Shown: positions 18,901 to 30,489, numbered from the stretch's first letter. The stretch is DNA of 64,000 nucleotides from Chalara sp. BL73 (GCA_918026815.1 CAKJVC010000012.1:1674001-1738000); one strand, 5' to 3'. Program-made: numbers and translations. Notes: generated by a model from the letters alone, not told the origin.

Positions 18901-21390
18901 TCATGACCCTCGCTTCTTAAGCAAAAGCATCATTACCTCTTCTCCACTTTCTTCGTTTTCTGCCGCTGCTTTCACCACCTTTTCTGTAATTATCACGTCT
19001 GCCCCTCGCTTTTCGAGCAAAAGCGTTATCACTTTTTCCCCAAATTTACCTGCAATTGCTTTCACCACTTCTTCTGTAATCACCATATTTGACCCTTGTT
19101 TCTCAAGCAAAAGCATCATCACTTCTGTCCCACTCCACGAGTTCATCGCCGCCGCTTTCACTACTTTTTCTGTAATTACTACATCTGGCCCTCGTTTATC
19201 AAGCAGAACTTTTATCACCTCTTTCCCACTCCACGAGTTCCCCGCCGCCGCTTTCACCACCTCTTCCGTAATTACCACATCTGACCCTCGTTTCTCAAGC
19301 AAAAGCATCATCACCTCTTTCCCACTCTTCTCGTTTTCTGCCGCTGCCTTCACCACCTTTTCTGTAATCATCACGTCTGCCCCTCGCTTCTCAAACAAAA
19401 GCGTTATCACTTTTTCCCTAAATGTACCTGCAATTACCTTCACCATCTCTTCTGTAATCACTATATCTGACCCTCGTTTCTCAAGCAAAAGCATTATCAC
19501 TTCTGTGCCACTTTTCCGGTTCCTCGCCGCCGCCTTCACTACTTCTTCTGTAATTACTATATCTGACTCTCGTTTCTCAAGCAAAAGCATCATCACATCT
19601 TTCCCACTCTCCTCGTTTTCTGCCGCTGCCTTCACCACTTTTTCCGTAATCACTATGTCTGCCTCTCGTTTCTCAAACAAAAGCGTTATCACTTTTTCCC
19701 CAAATCTACCTGCAATTTCTTTCACCACCTCTTCCGTAATCACCATATCTAACCCTCGTTTCTCAAGCAAAAGCATTATCAGCTTTGTCCCACTCTTCCG
19801 GTTCCTCGCCGCCGCTTTCACCACCTTTTCTGTAATCACTATATCTGACCCTCGTTTCTTAAGCAAAAGCATCATTACCTTTTCTCCACTTTCTTCGTTT
19901 TCTGCCGCTGCTTTCACCACCTCTTCCGTAATCATCACGTTTGCCCCTCGCTTCTCAAACAAAAGCGTTATCACTTTTTCCCCAAATCGACCTGCAATTG
20001 CCTCCACCACTTCTTCTGTAATCACTATATCTGACCCTCGTTTCTCAAGCAAAAGCATTATCACTTCTGTGCCACTCTTCCGGTTCCTCGCCGCCGCTTT
20101 CACCACTTCTTCTGTAATTACTATATTTGACTCTCGTTTCTCAAGCAAAAGCATCATCACCTCTTTCCCACTCTCCTCGTTTTCTGCCGCTGCTTTCACC
20201 ACTTTTTCCGTAATCACTATGTCTGCCTCTCGTTTCTTAAACAAAAGCGTTATTACCTTTTCCCTAAATCTACCTGCAATTGCTTTCACCACATCTTCCG
20301 TAATTACTATGTTTGCCCCTCGTTTCTCAAGCAAAAGCATTATTACTTCTGTCCCATTCTCCTCATTTTCTGCCGCTGCTTTTACCACTTCTTCTGTAAT
20401 TACTACATCTGACCCTCGTTTCTCAAGCAAAAGCATCATCACCTTTTCCCCACTCCGCCTATTCCCCGCCGCTGCTTTTACCACCTTTTCTGTAATCACT
20501 ATATCTGACCCTCGCTTCTCAAGCAAAAGCATCATCACCTTTGTCCCACTCTCCTCGTTTTCTGCCGCTGCTTTCACCACATTTTCAGTAATTATCACGT
20601 CTGCTCCTCGCTTCTCAAACAAAAGCGTTATCACCTTTTCCCCAAATCTACCTGCAATTGCCTCCATCATCTTTTCCGTAATCACCATGTCTGCCCCTCG
20701 TTTCTCAAGCAAAAGAGCCATCACTTTTTCCCTAAATGTACCTGCAATTACCTTCACCAACTCTTCCGTAATCGCCATATCTAACCCTCGTTTCTCAAGC
20801 AAAATCATCATCACCTCTGTGCCACTCTTCCGGTTCCTCGCCGCTGCCCTCACCACCTTTTCCGTAATTACTATATCTGACCCTCGTTTCCCAAGCAAAA
20901 CCATCATTACCTCTTTCCCACTCTCCCAGTTTTCTGCCGCGGCTTTCACCACCTCTTCCGTAATCATCACGTCTGCCCCTCGCTTCTCAAGCAAAAGCAT
21001 CATCACTTTTCCCCCAAATCTACCTGCAATTGTCTCCATTATCTTTTCTGTAATCACTATGTTCGGCCCTGGTTTCTCAAGCAAAAGAGCCATCATCTCT
21101 TCCCTAAATTTACCTGCAATTACTTTCACCACCTCTTCCGTAATCACTATATCTGACCCTCGTTTCTCAAGCAAAAGCATCATCACCTCTTTCCCACTTT
21201 TCTCGTTTTCTACCGCTGCTTTTACAACTTCTTCCGTAATCACTACGTCTGACCCTCGCTTCTCAAGCAAAATCATCATCACCTCTTTCCCGCTCTCCCA
21301 GCTCCCCGCCGCTGCCTCCACCACGTTATCGCTAATTACAGCCCCGCTGTCTGCCTTCAAAAGTAGTGTAAAAACTTTTTCAGCATTCCT
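18901..21390 (-). repeat. Tandem repeat array of the NLR (about 26 x 30-32 residues, 282-bp higher-order unit)
   Basis: Each unit resembles VMMLLLEKRGSDIVITEEVVKAAA plus a short variable linker. Units come in lengths 32, 32 and 30 residues, forming a 94-residue (282-bp) triplet. The landmark CCTGCAAT recurs at 19427, 19709, 19991 and 20273 (282 bp apart each), then at 20651 (one 96-bp unit extra). Units look ankyrin-like (two short helices). High identity between copies points to recent duplication or gene conversion, as described for the ligand-sensing repeats of fungal NLRs. Confidence 0.9.
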
Positions 21391-22263
21391 TTCTATTTCT
21401 TTTGCAATTTGGCCTAGATTGGCAATGCTTCCAATATTTTTGTGATACTTCCCTAAACATTCAACGATTTCGAAATTCCCATGAATAGCTGCTGCATTAC
21501 ATGCATTCCCATAGCTACCCTCCTCCATTATAATTCTGTAACCTTTTTTTAAAAGATTCTTCACCGCCATTTGAAGTCCAAGTAAAGAAGCGTAATATAA
21601 TGGCTGGGGGTAGCCTATTTTCGGTTCCCTGTCAACCCTATATTTCTTATCAGAGTCATAAATATTAAGCCACGCAGCATATTCCGAAGAATAATCAGTA
21701 CTAAACAACAAGTCAATCTGGGCTTGCAACCCCGATGTGATGCTGGGATCGTCAGAGTTGAAAGCTTCGACAGCATGCTGCGGCCAGAACTCTGCGGAAT
21801 ACTTGAGCAAAGACTGTGGTATGACCTGTTCCCCACGTCGATTCAACTTATTCGGATCCAGGAGGTACGTGACCGCCATCTCGGAAATAACAGCTTCTGC
21901 TTGTTCATTTAGGAATTTATACCATGGAAATTCTTTATTTGCGCGCCTAGTCGTAATCAGGTACTCTTTAACGGAGAAATGCGCGAGTTTAATAGTCTTT
22001 TTTACTTCTTCGTCAATTAAAGTTACCAGAAGACTAGTACAAACGACAAGAACGTCCATAGGGAATCGGAATGAGACCACTGCTGCAATTTCCTCTATTG
22101 TCATAGGTCGAAGGGATGAAGTGAGCCATATGAGGATTTTGTATACGTGTTTCTTGTCTTTATCGGGAATTCTTTCAAGCGCATCCTCGTAGGTTTTCTC
22201 AAGACTCTCCGGGATCGTAGCCAAGGCATCGATAAGCTCTGTATCGTTCCGACATGATTGCAA

Positions 22264-23228
22264 CCTCCTTATCTGTAGATCCGCCCAACGGAACCGTCTG
22301 TTATTTCATTAGCCTGATATTCTTCGTTTATATCAAAGTACCCGGCGTACGTTTCACCAACTGCCGTAAGTTTTTTTTTAATTTGGGATTTTAAGTCTTC
22401 ATCCCATTGGCATAATTTCTCATCCTTAAGCAAAGCAGCCTGGACAAACAGCCTGATATCATTGTTGACTAAATGCTCTATATCAATGTTGTCATTAGAT
22501 GTTTGATTTAATATGGCATCGATGTCTGGTTCCCGTCTGCTTGTTGCAAGAATATGAACCTTCCCATTACTTTCATTATGAAGCTCATTAACGCAGTCAA
22601 GTAATTCGCGCCGGTGGTCTGGCCGTGGACATTCGTCTAGAGCATCAATAACAATGAATACATCTTGTTCCGATCCCCTGATAGTGTTCCGCATGGCTTC
22701 TATCAGTTCTTTTATGCTTGGCTTGCTTCCGGATTTTTGATGCCGGTCCCGTAGGCCACAGATCGCGCTCGGAAGAGGTGATGAGCTTAGCTGCCTAAGG
22801 AGTGATTGGAGCATGTTGCAAACGTTCTGTGTATTAACATCGCTAAACTGAAAGTACCAGTATGCAAGCCGCTTTTGTGAATCGCGTTCGCATAGTTGTT
22901 GAAGATCGTCAATAACTTTAGAGCTTGAAAAATGTTAGCTTTACTTGTGCTAAAAGTGCGATACGGATGTAACTTTACGATAATATAGACTTTCCACAAC
23001 CAGCTAAATACTGTTAGTTGAGCTAAAGCGAAATTTACATTTATTACTAAGACCTACCAACTCCATGAAGCCATAGCAACCCCGCGGAAGAGTCTCGCCA
23101 GTGAGTGTATTTCTCTGTCTTTAGCAACCACTCACCTGTATCCGGCGTTCGAGAAGCCAGTGCACTATTTTGAGGTGCGGAGAAGTTTGAAGACGAGAGC
23201 CAATCTAGAATTGATAGCTCTTCAGCAG
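22264..23228 (-). CDS. NLR NACHT region (exons 2-4)
   Basis: Exon 2 (23058-23228) reads ILDWLSSSNFSAPQNSALASR...GEWLL, the usual linker before fungal NACHT domains. Exon 3 (22979-23003) begins in the middle of Walker A; spliced, it reads GVAGCGKS. Exon 4 runs from 22923 and holds Walker B (VFIVIDALDECP) and the sensor-type block HILATSRREPDI. The frame breaks between the LTAVG motif near 22370 and FRWADLQIRRLQ near 22290, either from an unrecognised intron or from a frameshift; beyond this the reading continues in the repeat frame. NACHT binds and hydrolyses nucleotide and drives oligomerisation on activation. Confidence 0.8.
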
Positions 23229-23277
23229 CTACGGTACGATTAACTAAATATTATTCCCAAGCTATTCTACTACTTAC

Positions 23278-24361
23278 TTAACGCATGTTTCTCAACTCTT
23301 TGCACGACTGCAGTGTTAACTGCAAGATCAGCCGCCACCTTCTCCATCACCTCATTAATGGTAGGCATTTTCGTCACTTCGGCACCTGGAATAACATTTA
23401 ACAGCTCCTTTGCATACGCGGCCGCTGTTGCAGCAGCATATCGTTGCCATTGATCATTTTTGTGCGAGTCTGCATAGTCACAGATTCCCTTGATGACTAG
23501 ACAAGGGAAGTTGTTCATCAGACCCGCCGCTTCCATATCGTAGCAAATACAATCATCAGGGATATGCTTGAGCAACTTTTCTCTGGCGGCAGCATCTTTG
23601 ACGAGAGTGTTGCCGGAAGCAATAACGCCGTAATGGGCCACTGGATCGCCGTTTTCTCGTGGCTCGCGTGGCACTTCCTGGTCCTTCGGGCATTTACGGC
23701 AGTCGGGACCCTGAACATGCTCAAAGGCTGCTTCAAACAATCGGTCATTATAATGGCCTTGATATTTAAAGCCTGGGTTACCAGGTTTCGACTCGACCAT
23801 ATAGGGGTTGCGTGCTGCCATTTCCTTCAGAAACTCTGGCACTCTTGGCGGTCTTTGCTCATGCTGATTCTTTAGGTCCGACAACGCGTAAAGGAGAACC
23901 TCGGGAGGTGAATTAAGAAAATCTTTGCGTTCGAGCTCTCCTCCCTTCTTCGCCTTTACAAGGTCGTACTGGATGACTCCCCCACTACTCCCGCTAGGCT
24001 CACTAATTACGACATCACCAAGGCGAACATCACGGCCCTGATCCAGCCTAGGGATTCCTCCCCCGATTCCAACAAGCAGGCCAAATTTGATATCTGGGAA
24101 GGAGGACAGCATAGATGTTGCGGCTGTTGCCGCGGCGTTTGTACCATACATGCCCGCCTTAAGAGACGTGATTACTACGTTATGTCCTCCAATACTACCC
24201 CATGAGTACGAGAGCTTGTCAGTGGGAGGCCGATTGAAGTTGAGGGGTCTTCCGTGTTTCTCGTCTAGTAATACCTCTGCAGCTGCTCGTTCGATTGGGA
24301 GAGGGGCAATCCAACCGACAGTGTACTCATTGCGGCTGGCCAAGGATTTCAGTGAAGCCAT
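23278..24361 (-). CDS. NLR exon 1: nucleoside phosphorylase (PNP_UDP) domain
   Basis: Starts at an ATG (MASLKSLASRNEYTVGWIAPLP). Family blocks are visible: IAPLPIERAAAEVLLDE, SLKAGMYGTNAAATAA, KFGLLVGIGGGIPR, VRLGDVVISEPS, HYGVIASGNTLVKD, DMEAAGLMNNFPCLVIKG and ICDYADSHKNDQWQRYAA. These are the nucleoside-binding and base-contact regions of the purine/uridine phosphorylase fold. In fungal NLRs this domain is the N-terminal effector. Exon 1 ends in a GTAAGT donor at 23277. Unspliced reading stops at 23270, so a stand-alone phosphorylase-like protein of about 363 residues is an alternative product. Confidence 0.88.
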
Positions 24362-24415
24362 TTGTGGAGCTTACAGATCGGGGATTAACTTTCGGCTTAT
24401 TATTTGTTAGTTCTG

Positions 24416-24434
24416 AAAAAAAAAAAAAAAAAAA
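24416..24434 (+). repeat. Poly(A)19 tract upstream of the NLR gene
   Basis: A run of 19 A just upstream of the NLR start (poly-T on its coding strand). It may be a nucleosome-excluding promoter element or a chance homopolymer. Confidence 0.6.
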
Positions 24435-24874
24435 GAGAAGGCGGTGCTAGAACCACATGTGCGATCTAGTATTATGTACTGTATTTCAGCTTCCAGAACG
24501 CAGGGTATGCAAGTCGCCGAGACGAAGCGATTGGCTGCCTAAACATAGCACATACGTCGGCTGGCGCCTATCAGTATCCCACATTGGTCCTGTCAAACTT
24601 CTCCGATGATCGTGAAATTGTAGAGTGATCGAGGCACGGGATTACTGCTTGAAGTCACTCGTGTTAATACCGAGCTCTATAAAGTGAGAACGGCAAATTA
24701 GTTAAGAGCCCGGAGAGTTGAGAATTTCACGATCATTCAAAGCCAACCTTGGTCTGGACCAGAAGATGAAAATGGCATACTGCAGAGGATTGTAGCGGAG
24801 CTATCCCGGTGATGAGCCTCAGTTCTTCCCAGACTGGTTGGAGTGAGAGGAGGGACGGGCGGGCGTGTGAGGCA
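24435..24874. other. Upstream region of the NLR gene
   Basis: No gene or repeat was recognised. It probably holds distal promoter sequence. Confidence 0.4.
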
Positions 24875-25023
24875 CAGTGTGGTGCAAAAAGTATTAACCC
24901 ATGTCAACGCCAAGAAAATTCTTCAGGGCACTTCAAATGCACGGTTTGAATCCTGCAGCCCTGAAATTTCGTACTAACCATCACGCTAGCATGACATGGG
25001 TTAATACTTTTTGCATCCCACTG
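24875..25023. mobile_element. MITE, 149 bp, CAGTG termini
   Basis: About 30-bp inverted termini around GCAAAAAGTATTAACCCATG start CAGTG and end CACTG. The right flank is TA and the left flank is CA, compatible with a decayed TA duplication (Tc1/mariner type). No coding capacity. Confidence 0.78.
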
Positions 25024-25329
25024 TAGCTATATGCAGCTCTTGGTCATTCTTCACGGCTGGGATTGGCCGGTTGGTACTCGATTCTGTGGCTGGAGGATGG
25101 TATGAAATCAATTGAACCGTCCTCGAGTTGTTGAGGATACCCATTTTTTAGTGTGCGGATTTGAGGCGGGGCGGGATTTGAGGCGGGACCTTGGCTACTG
25201 TTCTTTGGACGCAAGGTGCTCAGTGCCACAATGCGGATCACACTAAGGCGGTTGTTCACAATTTGCTTCTGATAGGTCACACTTATCCAACTTTGTTGCC
25301 TTATCCCACGTCTGAATCTACGTGGTTAT
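25024..25329. other. Unrecognised stretch
   Basis: No gene seen; lies between two MITE-like repeats. Confidence 0.35.
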
Positions 25330-25440
25330 TTTATATTAGTATAAGTCTAAGTACAGCGGTTGACGGTGCGTAAAACAGCGACCAACCCCCCCTGTTTTGG
25401 CCCCCCAAACCGCTGTACTCAGACTTATTTCTACTATTAT
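25330..25440. mobile_element. Small palindromic MITE-like repeat
   Basis: AAGTCTAAGTACAGCGGTT on the left pairs with AACCGCTGTACTCAGACTT on the right, around a short C-rich centre. It is either a 62-bp core with TA flanks (25354-25415) or a longer element whose arms run past those TAs. Confidence 0.6.
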
Positions 25441-25564
25441 TTCAGAATATTCGTTGTAGAGACAAGACATATTATGCCATTCGACCAGCTCATTCATGCT
25501 GCTTCTTGCCAATAGGGCCACGCTCAAGATGAGAAGCCACCTTCAATCGCGACATGATACGAAT

Positions 25565-25951
25565 TGTAACAGCCACAGTCGGTTAGGGACGGTTGCAGGC
25601 TGTAAGCGAGCCGACAAGCCAACCGAAGGCTTACAGCCACTGTGAAGGCGTATTGTCTAGGCTATCGTGAGCTCTGATTGACAGAATGCTTTTTGGGGAT
25701 ACCGACCTTTAGAGCTCGGTGGTTCCGTAGGCCAAGGATACAGCACTGTTGAGCACTGTTATGGGACACAGCATAGTTAAGGGATATAAAAAAAAAAGCT
25801 AGAGCTCTCTGGAGAAGGGCAAGCTTGAGTTTTCCTGTTAGGACTTACAAGCATACTTTGGACATCAATATATCACTGTTGCATCAATAGCGCTGGCTAC
25901 GTGTTTTTACCTGTTATATCGCAATCTCTCCTGCTGCCCTCTTTTGTTACA
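25565..25951 (+). repeat. Solo LTR, diverged family B (387 bp)
   Basis: TGTAACAGCC...CTTTTGTTACA with the GGATATAA box. It lacks the ACAGCTACAGC minisatellite of the other copies. Flanks CGAAT and CGAAC differ by one base, so the TSD is slightly decayed. Confidence 0.83.
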
Positions 25952-26252
25952 CGAACAGTCATTTTGTAGCTTGCCCTATCCTTACGTTCCCCCGGACATT
26001 CTACCCCGTCCTCATCGTTTCCTCCATAGATACTTTGCATAGGAGGCCCCACGTTCGCGACACCAGCCCTCCCGAAAGCCACCTTCGCGCATACTTGTTT
26101 CAATATGTGGTAAAAAGTGGGTTGGCCACCACCTCCTTTTCTTGTTCCAACTTTCCGGTATAGTTGTAGTTCACATACTTTTTAGATAAGCGATCTAGCC
26201 AAGTAATCCGCGCTTCAGCAGAAAAAAAAAAAAGTCGAGATTGTTTGTATTG
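25952..26252. other. Unidentified relic
   Basis: The minus strand shows a frame with QVCAKVAFGRAGVANVGPP that runs into the family-B LTR. I do not recognise it. An A12 run lies near 26223. Confidence 0.3.
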
Positions 26253-26426
26253 TGTCACGGCACGAGCTGTGGATCTACGGATACAGAGGGCAGCTGTGGT
26301 ACTATACGAGAATCTATAGCTAAGGAAGGAAGAGGGAGCTCGAGGAGAGCAGGCTATATATACACGAGGAGCTCGGGGAGCTCGCCTAATATGGATCAAG
26401 TGTGCTTGGGAGCACGCGACGTGACA
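26253..26426 (+). repeat. Solo LTR, family C (174 bp)
   Basis: TGTCACGGCACGAGCTGTGG...GCACGCGACGTGACA with a TATATATA box. Flanks TATTG and ACTTT do not match, so a flank was replaced or deleted. Confidence 0.88.
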
Positions 26427-28260
26427 ACTTTAGAGAGGGCTTCGTTTTACACTATAATAAGCCTTTCGACTCGCAACACTACCACTATGCTTTATTCACT
26501 TTTTAAACTCATAGAACGATTAGATGATGATATACAGGTTTTGTTATAATGCTAAAACGCCATTGTCAGTCTTGTGGCGGCCAGGACGCGCACATAGGCT
26601 GATACCTCCTTCAATCAAGCGAGCAAGGATCCTGGTCAGCTGTGTTGTGGTTACGGTAATCTGAGTAAAATTTATTATAATGAAATGTGGCAGCCAACCT
26701 CATCACTTCTGGCTTTTCACTTTTGGCTTTTCTCAAACTGCTTTGCGCTCTGCTTGAAACTACGAACCGCTTCGATTCCTAACCCTGGCCTCCAAAAGGA
26801 ATTCGCTCTCTTGCAAGATTGCTGACGAAGTCCAAGATAACTGCCGGGAGTGCCGAAAGGAGCACGGTATCAGCACGCCAGACAGCGATGACCTAAGTTA
26901 GCCAAGACGTTAATACCCACGACATATAACAACGGCATAATGAAGATGGCACAATAAGGATGGCACAATGGAAGATGGCAAATCAAAGATCGTACAATAA
27001 CAGCGGGCACGACGATGGCAGGCATTGGCCATTGCAAGGCATTCGGCATACGCATTGCGGAGCAAGCGCGATAAGGGAACATCAAAGGCTGATTATAACC
27101 TCTCGTGTCAAAACTAACAAAGACTAAACATTAAATCTAAGCTACTCTACAGCAACAGGTGGTAAAGCTAGCCCGCTTGCCCCAGACCTATCGATTCTCT
27201 ATTACATGTCCAAATGGAAATCTTGGCCTCTACTACCACATCTGCGCCACTGGGGCTCTCCATGGTTCTGGCACAGTCTCATTTTTCGCAATCGATGTTT
27301 GTATCACTGAGGCTCTCGATGGTGCTGGCGCTTTGCTCGTCCGCGCCATCTTGGTATTTGGTTCTGGCTCTGGCTCCTCTGCCGCTGCCTCAGCCTCTAG
27401 CACAGCACTTTTGCGCTTCCGACCACGTTTACCCTTACCTTTGGCTTCTTTGGCAGCGTCTTTTTCAGCACGCTTCGCTCGTGCTTCCACGAGGTCCTCA
27501 TAGCTCATCACCTTCCCTTCCCCCTTCGCTTTCCCTAGCACCAATGGCTTGGTCAATCGCCGGACCTTGGCCTCGTTGTTTATTGTAGTTAGGAACTGAA
27601 TTCGGTCCTCTTGGAGGATGCTCTTTGCATCAGATTTTTGGAAAGCTTTAGCACATTTCTGCAAGTGCCTCGCTAGGTTCTGTTTGCTCGTTTCATTAAG
27701 CGCATGAGCATCCTGTTCTGCAGCGAGATAAAAGCCTCTGCTAACACTAGCGCCACAGGCGTTTGTAGTTCTACGTCTTGCCGACAAGACCCTACCTTCA
27801 CCTCATCGGCGCTTAGAATGGCTGGTTCAGCCGAGGGGCGGGCATACTTCTGAGCACCCGCTCTGGATTAAATGGGAACAGACCACTTGCAGCAAAACCG
27901 GCCTTGATATTCTTTGGCGTGAACGCTATTTTCCTCGCGAGGCTATATAAAGAAGTGAAGTGCTTTTTGCCGATCGTATTTACACTTCTTTGCTCGAGTC
28001 GATCAACCTGGTCGCGATAGCATGCCTTGAGTGGGGCAAACACTGCTACGTCACAAGGCTGGAGCTTGTGGGAGGTATAAAAAGAGAGACGACATAAAAG
28101 AATATTGTTCTCGAAACAGAACTTTAAGATTTCGAGGCTTTCGTGCGTTCCGAAGCCGTCACAGATTAGGACGCGTGGTTTCTTGTTAGCTCGTTTTTTG
28201 GTTTCGGGATCAAATATACGCTTAAGCCACTCTAGACGAAAAACAATATAAGAGAAGAAC
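26427..28260 (-). mobile_element. Pogo-like DNA transposon relic, copy 1
   Basis: Carries the C-terminal half of a DDE_1 transposase on the minus strand (27233-28243) and a non-coding part. The non-coding part includes degenerate GATGGCACAAT repeats and a block (CCTATAATA..., CTTGTGGCGGCCA) also present at 33030-34554. The N-terminal half of the transposase is missing. Ends and TSDs were not identified. Confidence 0.72.
27233..28243 (-). pseudogene. Pogo/Fot1-type transposase, C-terminal part
   Basis: Reading from about 28243: RVLICDGFGTHESLEILKFC (second catalytic D region), LCRLSFYTSHKLQPCDVAVF and APLKACYRDQVDR, then NIKAGFAASGLFPFNPERVL. These are standard DDE_1 superfamily landmarks. 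The frame stops at 27813. Another frame continues at 27787-27233 with a basic tail (KGKGKRGRKRKS) and an acidic/Pro-rich end. The lost N-terminus and the frame break make it inactive. Confidence 0.8.
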
Positions 28261-28397
28261 TTTTTATTCTAATAACTCCCGCTATACAATAACTCCTAAA
28301 ACTCCCAACTTCTTATCGATACCAACTTTGTAAAACCAACAGACCATCCCAAGCTTCCCGAGATCCCAATGCTTCACACCAGTAACAAACCCAAGGG

Positions 28398-29195
28398 TTA
28401 TAACGCTCTCTTACAGTGCTCGGCTGCTTTATCCTTCCTATTTTCCCAGGTCTTAACACAAACCTTCATAGCATCCAACTGGTTTTGTTGATCCTCAACA
28501 TCCTTTGGAGTCCTTCCCGGTTTAGTCATGTCAAGGGTTCCTGAGTTTAACATATCCTGGAACTTCTGCCTTCCATCTTTCTCCCTGTTTTAATTGTCAG
28601 TCTCTTTCTTACCACTATACATACAAAACCATGCTTTTTTGTTCCTTTTAGAGAAGAGGGAAAGGGAAGGAAAGGGAAGGAACAGGAAAGGGAAAGGGAA
28701 CGGGAACGGGAACGGGAACGGGAAAGGAAAAGGAAAAGGAAAAGGAAAAGGAAAAGGAAAAGGAAAAGGAAAAGGAATTACGTACGCCGTGGCATGACCC
28801 AAAGCCTCAGTCGCAATATTTAACTTGTTGGGCCAGGTCTCCTTCTGGTTGTTAAACTTCTTCTTGAAACCACTTTGAGCTGCTTGGGCAGCCTTATATG
28901 CATCATGAGCAGCTTGGGCTGCGGCTTCCTCCGCGTCACCACGAGCTTCGATACTGCGAGCGGTGAATTCCTCGTAGTTTTCGAGTGCTTGGGCATATGC
29001 CTCGCGTTTCACTTGGGCGGCCTCAAGGCTGGCTTTTGCTTCTCGGCGTGTGAGTTCAAGAGTGTTGAATTCTGGAGACCGCTGGGTGAGAGTGGTGTCA
29101 CGCGCTGCGAGCGAATCGGCGGGGAGTGCGGCGCCGGAGATTAGGCTGGGGAGGAGGAAGGCCGCGGCTGCGACAAACTTGAGTGAGAATTGCAT
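28398..29195 (-). CDS. Small secreted protein with one intron
   Basis: Two exons, 28786-29195 and 28398-28584, joined across a GTACGT...CAG intron; 198 residues. The N-terminus is a clear signal peptide (MQFSLKFVAAAAFLLPSL, cleavage near GAALP). The rest is a charged, Ala/Glu/Lys-rich, probably helical protein (blocks EAKASLEAAQVKREAYAQAL, EEAAAQAAHDAYKAAQAAQ) ending HCKRAL. I do not recognise the family. An extracellular or wall location is inferred from the signal peptide alone. Promoter and transcript lie to the right, with a CCAGA microsatellite at 29341-29372. Confidence 0.75.
28585..28785 (-). repeat. Intron filled with hexanucleotide repeats
   Basis: 201-bp intron consisting largely of (GGAAAA)n and (GGGAAC)n on the plus strand, a long pyrimidine tract on the coding strand. 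Read through unspliced it would encode an alternating Pro-Phe run. Confidence 0.8.
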
Positions 29196-29340
29196 GATTG
29201 CTGAGTTGGTTGAGTAGGAAGTGAGAAGGCTGAAAGAAAACTGCTGAGATGCTGTGTTGATGAGATGAGATAATGATAAAATAATGAGTTGATTACCCGG
29301 ATATTGCTGGTGTTTTATAGTTCCAGAGTCCTGGCACTTA

Positions 29341-29372
29341 AGACCAGACCAGACCAGACCAGGCCAGACCAG
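29341..29372 (+). repeat. (CCAGA)n microsatellite
   Basis: About six imperfect copies of the pentamer, upstream of the small secreted protein gene. Confidence 0.8.
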
Positions 29373-29949
29373 AAGCTTCTTCTACTTAACGAGAACTGCA
29401 ATAGCATCGTGAGATCCATTGCTCTGTCTGAGCAAAGGATCAGGAAGAATGTCTCCAAGTTTTTGATAGGAGACATCCTCCAGTGAGAGTCCAGCACCTT
29501 GGGGGTGTGCTTTGCTCGTATGGAGGTACCAGATAGAGGGATCCTATTAACATTGGCGAATGCTAATTACAGCAAATGGAAATCTGGCTAAGCACCAAAT
29601 GTTCTCTTGGGTCTATAGACTTGGGATCTCATTCGTTGGTGAAGTTTGTCGCGTGTGGATTGGATCCGTGCCGCTAAATGCACTGCCCCAAACGCCTATT
29701 TCAGCGTCGAAGGAATAAGGCTGGGCAGTTAAAACTGCTCCTTTCTCAACTCTATTTTTGCTCTTAATTTTAATTTTATGACGTGCATACTGTAAAATGT
29801 AAGCTTATCACGTGGAGTTCCGGTCGCATCAAACGGTTTCCTCGCTAAACTTTTATGTGCCCTTTTACTTACTATTTACTTTTATAAACGAAACCACTTT
29901 CACATAACCTCAACTCTCCAACAACAAGCCTATCCTAAAAGCAATCGCA
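29373..29949. other. Intergenic stretch
   Basis: No gene or repeat was recognised. It includes upstream sequence of the F-box-like relic. Confidence 0.4.
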
Positions 29950-30046
29950 ATGCTCGAAATGCACAAACTTTTCACTATTCCCGAAATAGTCGCCGCTATC
30001 TTTCTTACAGATACATTCGAGCACATTATGCTTTAAAACTGCCTTT

Positions 30047-30303
30047 TGTCACGGCCCTAGCCCCATTTCGAGCTTGGCCCCTGTTACCACGGGGCTCGGC
30101 ACCCCAGAGCTTGGCAACCGACGCTACAGGGCTCGCTTACACTGGCCCCCTGGCCAGCCTCCTGTATATAAAGCACCGCTCTCCTTCCCTTCTTCTGTCT
30201 GTAGCTTGTTCTCTTAGTTATAACAATTGATAGTCGTTCACACCTCTGAGTCCTTCTACCTAGATCTACGGATCGAGATCCCTGTTCAGCTTGAGTTGTT
30301 ACA
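30047..30303 (-). repeat. Solo LTR, gypsy-related subfamily (257 bp)
   Basis: TGTCACGGCCCTAGCC...GAGTTGTTACA with a perfect TSD CCTTT (30042-30046, 30304-30308). Confidence 0.94.
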
Positions 30304-30489
30304 CCTTTTCGTTTTTCGGCTCTTTTTTTACGAAGCTACGCACGTCCTCTGGGAAAGATGCAGTACTTCATTCTACTTCAGTAAAGGCTGGCTGCGCAAT
30401 AAAATCTTTACCGTCTATGATTTTGCTAAGATTATGGCGAAAGATACAGCACGTGGTCAATATTATACTAATCAGATCCGGCAGCTAAG

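Larger units (their letters stand above)
17429..24361 (-). pseudogene. PNP-NACHT-tandem-repeat-ankyrin receptor (fungal NLR), disrupted
   Basis: A single large gene on the minus strand can be followed from the ATG at 24361 to the TAG at 17429-17431. Order: PNP_UDP effector-type domain, NACHT NTPase, helical region, about 26 highly similar 30-32 residue repeats, then an ankyrin-like end. Three short introns join the first two domains cleanly: 23229-23277, 23004-23057 (splitting the Walker A motif) and 22924-22978. Damage: a frame break between about 22264 and 22370, a 1-base shift near 18905, a 1236-bp foldback insertion (17645-18880) and a further shift in the ankyrin tail. Fungal NLRs of this layout are thought to sense non-self and trigger cell death. 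The N-terminal half still reads open and might make a shortened protein, for example ending at the stop at 18901. Confidence 0.8.

Noticed and set aside
18901..21390. CRISPR-like regular repeats
   Set aside because: Units are coding, contiguous and without unique spacers, and the organism is a fungus.
19505..21445. A 646-codon open frame on the plus strand
   Set aside because: It is the antisense shadow of the NLR repeat array. The units are multiples of three bases, so an antisense frame without stops repeats with them. Its translation has no domain.
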